This document shows positions 50,863 to 56,673 of a DNA stretch of 64,000 nucleotides, piece by piece. The translations under genes and the position numbers were made by a program. Origin of the DNA: Chitinophaga varians (GTDB lineage Bacteria; Bacteroidota; Bacteroidia; Chitinophagales; Chitinophagaceae); contig NZ_JACVFB010000002.1 of the NCBI RefSeq assembly GCF_014529945.1, positions 744,001 through 808,000 of the forward strand, given 5' to 3'. The notes beneath the pieces were generated by a model. That model searched no databases. It was not told where the DNA came from and was given only the letters and a program-made list of their open reading frames with translations. Numbering within the stretch: the first letter of the stretch is position 1; every line of letters starts with the position of its first letter.

Positions 50863-51987
50863 ATGGTACTTCAGGATTTATATCAAAAGGCGCAGCAGTT
50901 TGAGTTTCTGACAGCAGAAGAAGGGGTGTACATGTTTGAAAATGCACCGCTGGCAGAACTGATGCACATTGCCAACGAGTTACGTAAGCAGCAGGTGCCG
51001 CATGGAAAGGTGACCTGGCAGATAGACAGAAATGTGAACACGACCAACGTGTGCACGGCCAACTGTAAGTTTTGCAACTTTTACCGCATTCCCGGCCACG
51101 CCGAAGCCTATATTACCGATATTGAGGAATATAAACGTAAGATAGAGGAGACCCTGAAATATGGCGGCGACCAGCTGTTGTTACAGGGCGGGCATCACCC
51201 GGAACTGGGGTTGAGTTTTTATACCAACCTGTTCAGGGAGCTGAAGCAGCTGTACCCTACTCTCCGTCTGCACACGTTAGGCCCCCCGGAAGTGGCACAT
51301 ATCACCAAACTGGAAAAAAGCACGCACATCGAAGTGCTGCGCGCATTGAAAGAAGCAGGCATGGACAGCCTTCCCGGCGCCGGCGCCGAAATTCTGAACG
51401 ACCGTGTACGCAGACTGATCTCCAAAGGAAAATGCGGTGCACAGGAATGGCTGGACGTGATGCGGGCTGCGCATAAACTGAATATCGCCTCTTCCGCTAC
51501 CATGATGTTTGGCCACGTGGAAACAGTGATGGAGCGCTTTGAGCACCTGGTGGACATCCGTCAGGTACAGAGTGAAAAGCCGGAAGGGCACTACGGTTTC
51601 ACCGCTTTCATCCCCTGGACGTTCCAGGATGTGGATACCTTGCTGGCGAAAATCCGTGGTGTACATAACATGACTACCGCCGAAGAATATATCCGTATGA
51701 TCGCGATGAGCCGTATCATGCTGCCGAATATCAAGAATATTCAGGCCTCCTGGCTTACGGTCGGCAAACAGGTAGCACAACTGTGCCTGCACGCCGGCGC
51801 CAACGATTTCGGGTCTATTATGATCGAAGAAAACGTGGTGAGCGCTGCCGGCGCACCGCATCGCTTCACCTACCGCACCATGCAGGATGCTATCCGTGAA
51901 GCCGGTTTTGAACCGCAGCTGCGCACGCAGTTGTATGAATTCCGTGAATTGCCTGCGGCTATCGAAGAACAGGTGATTAACTATTAA
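50863..51987 (+). CDS. mqnC: Cyclic dehypoxanthinyl futalosine synthase (radical SAM)
   Basis: A 374-residue radical SAM enzyme of the futalosine route to menaquinone; it cyclises dehypoxanthinyl futalosine. The 4Fe-4S cysteines are Cys64, Cys68 and Cys71 (NVCTANCKFCNFYR). GGDQLLLQGGHHPELGLSFY, HTLGPPEVAHITKLE and SLPGAGAEILNDRVRR are characteristic, and the C-terminal half contains SASWLTVG-like QASWLTVGKQVAQLCLHAGANDFG, separating MqnC from MqnE. The quinone of this organism is therefore probably menaquinone made via futalosine. The other mqn genes are not in the window. It ends before a REP-like repeat and a very long hairpin terminator. Confidence 0.95.
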   Translation: MVLQDLYQKAQQFEFLTAEEGVYMFENAPLAELMHIANELRKQQVPHGKVTWQIDRNVNTTNVCTANCKFCNFYRIPGHAEAYITDIEEYKRKIEETLKYGGDQLLLQGGHHPELGLSFYTNLFRELKQLYPTLRLHTLGPPEVAHITKLEKSTHIEVLRALKEAGMDSLPGAGAEILNDRVRRLISKGKCGAQEWLDVMRAAHKLNIASSATMMFGHVETVMERFEHLVDIRQVQSEKPEGHYGFTAFIPWTFQDVDTLLAKIRGVHNMTTAEEYIRMIAMSRIMLPNIKNIQASWLTVGKQVAQLCLHAGANDFGSIMIEENVVSAAGAPHRFTYRTMQDAIREAGFEPQLRTQLYEFRELPAAIEEQVINY

Positions 51988-51994
51988 TCAGCGT

Positions 51995-52020
51995 CCCCGG
52001 GGCTGAAGCCCTGGGCTACA
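51995..52020. repeat. REP-like GC-rich repeat, copy 1
   Basis: CCCCGGGGCTGAAGCCCTGGG followed by CTACA forms an imperfect palindrome centred on GCTGAAGC. Near-identical copies occur at 62025-62049 and, inverted, at 62139-62163. A fragment (CCCCCCGGGGCTT, 52028-52040) immediately follows. Confidence 0.7.
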
Positions 52021-52037
52021 ATATGCGCCCCCCGGGG

Positions 52038-52092
52038 CTTTTAAAAAAAATGACCAAAAAGGCTCGTCCTTTTTGGTCATTTTTTTTAAAAG
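52038..52092. terminator. Long perfect hairpin terminator after mqnC
   Basis: The 25-bp perfect arms (52038-52062 and 52068-52092) have a 5-nt loop. The GC-containing tip TGACCAAAAAGG is flanked by an A8 tract on one side and a T run on the other, so it can end transcription from either direction. Confidence 0.85.
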
Positions 52093-52219
52093 CTGTTTTT
52101 AATCTCCAATTTGGCAGATGAGCGGTCATCATAACCGTCACAGTTATAGGAATGTTAAAACTATCGAGTGGCTGTTACATTTTCCTTCTTGTCACGTCTA
52201 ACAGGTATAACACAAAAAC

Positions 52220-52226
52220 AAGGAGG
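52220..52226 (+). promoter_or_regulatory. Strong Shine-Dalgarno site AAGGAGG
   Basis: AAGGAGG lies five bases before ATG 52232. It is the only full-length Shine-Dalgarno site I noticed in the window and is unusual for this phylum, where ribosomes make little use of it. Confidence 0.6.
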
Positions 52227-52231
52227 GAACC

Positions 52232-52855
52232 ATGAAAAAGCTGGGTTTAATATTGTCAGGATTAGTGATAATGGCTTTGGCTGCGTGCAGTACGAAAGTT
52301 ACTTCTTCCTGGCGTGCCAATAACGCGCAACAGATACAGAAAGATCAGAAAATAATGGTGATGGCGCTGGTTCCTCAAAAGGACCGTGCTCTCAGAAGCC
52401 AGATGGAAAATTTCACCGCAACAGAACTCAAACGTAAAGGGTACAACGCCGTTTCTTCCTTGCAGGAATTCGGTCCCGATGAGTTTATCAAAATGGGTGA
52501 AAAACAGGCTATCAGGAAGCTGCAGGGCAGTGATGTAAATCAGGTCCTGACCATTGTAATGGTGGATAAGGGCAGAGAAAGAAGTTATACGCCGGGATAT
52601 GCCTATGCTCCTTATGGTTGGGGCTTCTGGCCATATTATTCCCGTTGGTACAACACTTATTACTCACCAGGTTATGTGACCTATAGTACCCGGTATCAGT
52701 GGGAAGGTAATCTGTACGACCTGAAAAGCGGTCAGTTACTGTACTCTGTACAATCACAATCTTTTGACCCGCCTTCCACAGCAAGAATGGCGGTATTGTA
52801 TGCACAGCAGGTGGTGAAAGATATGACGAAGAGAAACCTGTTGGCTAAAAACTAA
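52232..52855 (+). CDS. DUF4136-like lipoprotein
   Basis: A 207-residue lipoprotein. The signal ends in a good lipobox (GLVIMALAAC, Cys at 19). The body has TSSWRANNAQQIQK, a strand IMVMALVPQKDR, helix FTATELKRKGYNAVSS, and a Tyr/Trp-rich insertion YTPGYAYAPYGWGFWPYYSRWYN in two pieces. It then has the YDLKSGQLLYSVQSQSFDP strand pair and a C-terminal helix, an arrangement typical of DUF4136 and related Bacteroidota lipoproteins. Function is not established. It has an exceptional Shine-Dalgarno site, which suggests high expression, and a terminator directly downstream. Confidence 0.8.
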   Translation: MKKLGLILSGLVIMALAACSTKVTSSWRANNAQQIQKDQKIMVMALVPQKDRALRSQMENFTATELKRKGYNAVSSLQEFGPDEFIKMGEKQAIRKLQGSDVNQVLTIVMVDKGRERSYTPGYAYAPYGWGFWPYYSRWYNTYYSPGYVTYSTRYQWEGNLYDLKSGQLLYSVQSQSFDPPSTARMAVLYAQQVVKDMTKRNLLAKN

Positions 52856-52895
52856 CGATATTGGATAATGACAATTTTAAGTGTGATAGGTGAAC

Positions 52896-52925
52896 GGCAG
52901 ATCATTATTGATCTGCCTTTTTGTT
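52896..52925 (+). terminator. Terminator after DUF4136-like gene
   Basis: A 9-bp perfect stem GGCAGATCA / TGATCTGCC with a TTAT loop is followed by six T residues. Confidence 0.88.
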
Positions 52926-52948
52926 TTATGAATGGTTCATAATCAATA

Positions 52949-52966
52949 AATTCGTAATTCATAATT
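52949..52966. repeat. Solo 18-bp repeat word (inverted copy of 34517-34534)
   Basis: AATTCGTAATTCATAATT is the exact reverse complement of the 18-mer at 34517. No second arm is found near it. It lies between the terminator of the lipoprotein gene and the acetyltransferase start. Confidence 0.6.
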
Positions 52967-53002
52967 TTATTCGTAGGTTTATCCCCCACTTTAATTCCGG
53001 TT

Positions 53003-53548
53003 ATGTTAGATATACCTGTCAATCAAGATATTTACCTGCGGCAACTCACCATGCAGGATGCCCCTCTGGTATATAAACAGCTGGATGCTTCCAGGAAAAA
53101 CCTGCGTAAGTTTCTGCCCTGGGTGGATTACAATACCAATGAAGAGCACAGTGCCCGGTTTATCCAGATGATGCAGCGGAAAGCGGAAGAACAGGAGGCT
53201 ATTGCGTTGGGGATTTGGTACCAGCATCATTTATGCGGGGTGATGGACCTGCACGGATGGGACCATCAGGTACAGAAAGCGGAGATCGGCTATTGGATTG
53301 GAGAGTCTTTTCAGGGCAAAGGCATTGCCACTGCGGCCTGCAGGGCATTAATCACGTATGCATTTAAAAAACTGCGCCTGAATAAAATTGAGATCCGTTT
53401 TGTGTTACAGAATGAGCGGAGCGGGCAAATCCCTATTAAGCTGGGATTCACCCGCGAAGGTATTCTGCGGCACAACGCCAAGCTGCATGGCCAGTTTGTG
53501 GACATGGTAGTCATGGGCGTGTTGCGTCAGGACTGGAAACACTATTGA
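53003..53548 (+). CDS. GNAT family N-acetyltransferase (RimL/ribosomal protein type)
   Basis: A 181-residue acetyltransferase close to RimL and YdaF-type enzymes that modify ribosomal proteins or small amines. Motifs: YLRQLTMQDAPLVYKQLDASRKNLRKFLPW (N-terminal, typical of ribosomal-protein acetyltransferases, here given in two parts by the KQL turn), AEIGYWIGESFQGKGIATAACRAL (acetyl-CoA loop QGKGIA) and RFVLQNERSGQIPIKLGFTREGILR (motif B). A 7-of-8 -7 box TAGGTTTA lies at 52974-52981. It is convergent with the APC permease gene and their 3' ends overlap by seven bases. Confidence 0.9.
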   Translation: MLDIPVNQDIYLRQLTMQDAPLVYKQLDASRKNLRKFLPWVDYNTNEEHSARFIQMMQRKAEEQEAIALGIWYQHHLCGVMDLHGWDHQVQKAEIGYWIGESFQGKGIATAACRALITYAFKKLRLNKIEIRFVLQNERSGQIPIKLGFTREGILRHNAKLHGQFVDMVVMGVLRQDWKHY

Positions 53549-55002
53549 CCGGTGTTCAGCTCCCGTCTTACTTTGCTATGTTTTCTACCGTAGAAATAAT
53601 AAATCACCATACCTATTGCCATCCAGATAATGAGCCTTAACCAGGTGTCCAGTGGCAGGAATACCATCATGCCCACACAGGTGAGGATACCCATGATCGG
53701 TACAAATGGCACCCAGGGCGTTTTGAAAGGTCGTGGTGCATCCGGCATGGTATACCGCAGTATCCATACGCCGGCACAAACGATTACAAAGGCCAGCAGC
53801 GTACCGATGCTGGTCATCTCCCCTACTACCTTGATAGGCACCAGTGCTGCAAACAAGCTGATAAAAACACAGAAGAGGATATTTGATTTCCACGGTGTGC
53901 GGAAGCGGGGGTGTATGTCTGAGAAAACTTTAGGCAGCAAGCCATCCTTGGACATCGCGTAAAATACGCGTGACTGTCCCCAGAGGTCTACCATGATCAC
54001 GGATGTATAACCGATGATGATAGCCAGTACCACCAGTTGCCCCAGCCATTTGAAAGGGGTGTGGGCGATGGCGATGGCTACCGGCGCGCCACTGTTTTTA
54101 AATTCGGTATAAGGTGCCAGGCCGGTCATCACGTGTGAAAACAGCATAAACAATACTGTGCAGATGGCCAGTGAGCCGAGGATACCGATCGGCATGTTGC
54201 GTTTCGGGTTTTTTGTTTCCTGCGCGGCGGTGCTGACAATGTCGAAGCCAAGGAAGACAAAGAAGACCACACCGGCTCCCCGCAGGATGCCTGACCATCC
54301 AAAATGACCGAATTCGCCGGTGTTTTTCGGGATATAAGGCACGAGGTTGGCCGGTTGTATATATTTCCACCCAAGGGCAATAAAAACCAGTACAACGCCT
54401 ACTTTAAGAGACACCACCACCGCATTCCAGATAGCAGAGCCCTTGGTGCCGCGCATCAGAATGTAGGACATCAGTATCACCACCAGCGCAGCGGGCAGGT
54501 TAAACAATCCATGCACCACCTCTCCGCCGGAAAGCGTGATCGTTTCAAAGGGGGAATGCACCAATCGGGGTGGCAGGTAGATACCGTAGCCGGAAAGGAA
54601 TTCCACCAGGTAGTTGGACCAGCTGATAGATACCGTCGCCGCCCCTACCGAGAATTCCAGTACAAGGTCCCAGCCAATGATCCAGGCAAACAGCTCTCCC
54701 ATGGTGGTATAGGCGTAAGTATAGGCGCTGCCCGCAATGGGGATCATGGCGGCAAACTCCGCATAACATAAGCCTGCAAAAGCACAGCCGACGGCGGCTA
54801 CCACGAAAGATAATGTGACTGCCGGACCGGCGTTGTTACCTGCTGCCAGGCCTGTTAAAGAAAACAGGCCGGCACCGATGATGACGCCGAGGCCCAGCAT
54901 GACCAGCTGAAACCCGCTCAGGGTGCGTTTCAGGCCCTGATTACCGTCTTCTCCGGACTCGCGCAGCAGCCAGTTGAGCGGCTTTTTGTAGTATTGTTTC
55001 AT
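53542..55002 (-). CDS. APC superfamily amino acid permease
   Basis: A 486-residue amino acid transporter with about 12 membrane helices, of the cationic amino acid transporter-like group. The substrate/sodium-like site helix is LGVIIGAGLFSLTG, helix 3 holds CYAEFAAMIPIAGSAYTYAY, and FFVFLGFDIVSTAAQETKNPKRNMPIGI is the helix 6-7 region typical of CAT-type permeases. I set the start at ATG 55002: it gives the usual N-terminus (MKQYYKKPLNWLLRESG). The frame stays open 65 codons upstream only because it runs through inverted repeat E. A -7 box lies 34 nt upstream of the ATG. Specificity (basic amino acids, perhaps) is inferred. Confidence 0.93.
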   Translation of the reverse strand: MKQYYKKPLNWLLRESGEDGNQGLKRTLSGFQLVMLGLGVIIGAGLFSLTGLAAGNNAGPAVTLSFVVAAVGCAFAGLCYAEFAAMIPIAGSAYTYAYTTMGELFAWIIGWDLVLEFSVGAATVSISWSNYLVEFLSGYGIYLPPRLVHSPFETITLSGGEVVHGLFNLPAALVVILMSYILMRGTKGSAIWNAVVVSLKVGVVLVFIALGWKYIQPANLVPYIPKNTGEFGHFGWSGILRGAGVVFFVFLGFDIVSTAAQETKNPKRNMPIGILGSLAICTVLFMLFSHVMTGLAPYTEFKNSGAPVAIAIAHTPFKWLGQLVVLAIIIGYTSVIMVDLWGQSRVFYAMSKDGLLPKVFSDIHPRFRTPWKSNILFCVFISLFAALVPIKVVGEMTSIGTLLAFVIVCAGVWILRYTMPDAPRPFKTPWVPFVPIMGILTCVGMMVFLPLDTWLRLIIWMAIGMVIYYFYGRKHSKVRRELNTGQ

Positions 55003-55036
55003 TAATACCCTACTTGTTTGGTGGACTAATTGGGCG

Positions 55037-55044
55037 CAAAAATA
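55037..55044 (-). promoter_or_regulatory. -7 box TATTTTTG upstream of APC permease
   Basis: This is a perfect TAnnTTTG match on the minus strand, 34 nt before ATG 55002, between the gene and inverted repeat E. It supports the shorter permease model. Confidence 0.5.
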
Positions 55045-55058
55045 GAGGACTTTATTGA

Positions 55059-55209
55059 GATTTACGGATTTTGGAATTTTTTGATTTTGGAATTTCCGGG
55101 ATATTGATAATCGGAACAACCCGAAACAATTATAATTCAATGGCTTTCGATTGGTCTTCGCACTATTTCCAGAAATTCCAAAATCAAAAAATTCCAAAAT
55201 CCGTAAATC
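55059..55209. repeat. Word-repeat inverted repeat E, 37-bp perfect arms
   Basis: The arms at 55059-55095 and 55173-55209 are perfectly complementary over 37 bp, with one further pair inside, and a 77-bp spacer. Each arm contains the 13-mer GATTTTGGAATTT twice (16-bp period). The right arm ends two bases before the stop codon of the 55212 gene. It is the longest of its kind in the window. Confidence 0.9.
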
Positions 55210-55211
55210 AC

Positions 55212-56105
55212 TTACGCGATGTCGCAGATATGAATGGCGTTATTTAAGGAGGCCAGTTTGTTCGGGCGGGAAGGAATGAACTCCTGGGCCACATGTCCTT
55301 TGAAGCCGGTTTCGTAGATGGCTTTCATGATGGCCGGGTAGTACAGTTCCTGCGTTTCGTCGATCTCGTGACGTCCCGGAACGCCGCCGGTATGATAGTG
55401 GGCGATGTATTGATGATGATCGCGGATGTTGCGGATTACATCGCCTTCCATGATTTGCATGTGGTAGATGTCGTACAGCAGCTTGAAATTTTCGGAACCT
55501 ACTGATTTGCAGAGTGCTACGCCCCAGGCGGTATGGTCGCACTGATAATCATGGTGATCTACTTTGCTGTTCAGCAGCTCCATCACCAGGGTTACTTTTT
55601 TCTTTTCCGCATAACCGATGATGCGTTGCAGCCCTTTGGTGCAGTTTTCTATTCCCTGTTCATCGCTGAGGCCATTGCGGTTACCGGAGAAGCAGATGAG
55701 GTTGGAGAAACCGGCTTTGGCTGTTTCATCGATATAATGCCGGAAATAAGTTTCCAGTTTATCGTGATGCGCCGGGTTGTTGAAACCCCGTGTGATACCC
55801 CATTCTGGTCCGTTGCTGGCCACCATGGCGGTGATCATGTCATGCTTTTTCAGGATGGCGAAGTCTTTCGGGTCTACCAGATCGATCGATGGAATACCAA
55901 TTTTTTTGGCAGCCACGCAAAGGTCGGCCAGCGGAATGTCGTAACACCACGCACATACGGAGTGGTTGATTTTTCCTTTGAGCGGTTCTCCAACGGCTTT
56001 GTCGTGAGCCGCCACCCTTTCAGAAAGGGAAGATAATGCGGTAGATGCCAGTGCCATAGTCGCTACTTTTTTGATCATGTCGCGGCGGGAATTTTCCTCG
56101 TGCAT
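55212..56105 (-). CDS. Tat-exported TIM-barrel protein, hydroxypyruvate isomerase/xylose isomerase-like
   Basis: A 297-residue protein of the AP-endonuclease-2/xylose-isomerase-like TIM barrel family. The N-terminus is a twin-arginine signal (NSRRDMIKKVATMALASTAL), so it is exported folded, probably with bound metal. The barrel has SVCAWCYDIPL, LVMELLNSKVDHHDYQ with a metal-ligand glutamate, LLYDIYHMQIMEGD (Asp/His ligands), AHYHTGGVPGRHEID and HVAQEFIPSRP, the metal-binding set of hydroxypyruvate isomerase-like proteins. The reaction and substrate are not known; sugar or sugar-acid isomerisation is the usual guess. Monocistronic, with inverted repeat E as its 3' boundary. Confidence 0.9.
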   Translation of the reverse strand: MHEENSRRDMIKKVATMALASTALSSLSERVAAHDKAVGEPLKGKINHSVCAWCYDIPLADLCVAAKKIGIPSIDLVDPKDFAILKKHDMITAMVASNGPEWGITRGFNNPAHHDKLETYFRHYIDETAKAGFSNLICFSGNRNGLSDEQGIENCTKGLQRIIGYAEKKKVTLVMELLNSKVDHHDYQCDHTAWGVALCKSVGSENFKLLYDIYHMQIMEGDVIRNIRDHHQYIAHYHTGGVPGRHEIDETQELYYPAIMKAIYETGFKGHVAQEFIPSRPNKLASLNNAIHICDIA

Positions 56106-56241
56106 AATTTTCAGTGTGCTTTAAGTGGCATCAATTTAAATGAAAATAAGCGTATTTGCAACACTTGCTGCAATCCCGCGTCAGGAGCGGCCCCGACAGG
56201 TTGTCACCCGGATTTTTTGAGCATAAACGGCCTGAAAATCT

Positions 56242-56249
56242 TACCTTTA
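56242..56249 (+). promoter_or_regulatory. Near-consensus -7 box TACCTTTA
   Basis: This is a 7-of-8 match to TAnnTTTG, with a TTG 22 bp upstream (56217-56219), which is within the accepted spacing. It would drive the small gene at 56307. Confidence 0.35.
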
Positions 56250-56306
56250 TATTAGCGAGCTATTTTGGTAAGCATTTTGTTTATGTATTGAAAAGCGGAG
56301 GTTGAA

Positions 56307-56588
56307 ATGGAAAAAAAATATACCCCAAGTTTATGGCTCTGTATCCTGATGGACCTGATCGGTTGTGCCAGTTATGCTGTACCGGTTTTAGGCGATGTCA
56401 GTGATCTGATCTGGGCCCCGATTTCTGCCATTATTTTTTACCGCATGTTTGGCGGCCCCATTGGTACTTTTGGTAGTGCCTTTAACTTTCTGGAAGAGCT
56501 GTTCCCCGGAACCGACTTTATCCCCACATTCACCGTGGCATGGGTTGTAAAACGCATATGGGCGGGCAGAAGAACCGTTTCCATTTGA
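56307..56588 (+). CDS. Small membrane protein of unknown function
   Basis: A 93-residue product with two or three hydrophobic segments (LWLCILMDLIGCASYAVPVL; LIWAPISAIIFYRMFGG; FIPTFTVAWVVKRIW), so probably an inner-membrane protein. The middle GGPIGTFGSAFNFLEELFPGTDF connects the second and third segments. Similar short proteins are widespread in Bacteroidota without an assigned function. The ATG at 56307 is preceded by AGCGGAGGTTGAA, with a weak GGAGG site nine or ten bases upstream. Divergent from the 55212 gene and convergent with the outer-membrane barrel gene; inverted repeat F lies between. Confidence 0.72.
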   Translation: MEKKYTPSLWLCILMDLIGCASYAVPVLGDVSDLIWAPISAIIFYRMFGGPIGTFGSAFNFLEELFPGTDFIPTFTVAWVVKRIWAGRRTVSI

Positions 56589-56590
56589 TT

Positions 56591-56666
56591 ATTTAGTTAT
56601 TTAATTATTTATTCATTGCGTTGTCCGTGAAGGTAACCCCATGAATAAATAATTAAATAACTAAAT
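56591..56666. repeat. Word-repeat inverted repeat F between convergent genes
   Basis: The perfect 26-bp arms (56591-56616 and 56641-56666) enclose a 24-bp spacer. The left arm and its flank repeat TTATTTA on an 8-bp period three times. The arms lie two and seven bases from the two facing stop codons. Confidence 0.88.
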
Positions 56667-56673
56667 TTCTGAA

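Noticed and set aside
55003..55197. N-terminal extension of the APC permease (65 codons)
   Set aside because: The extension is a translation of inverted repeat E and its promoter region; ATG 55002 gives the normal permease start.
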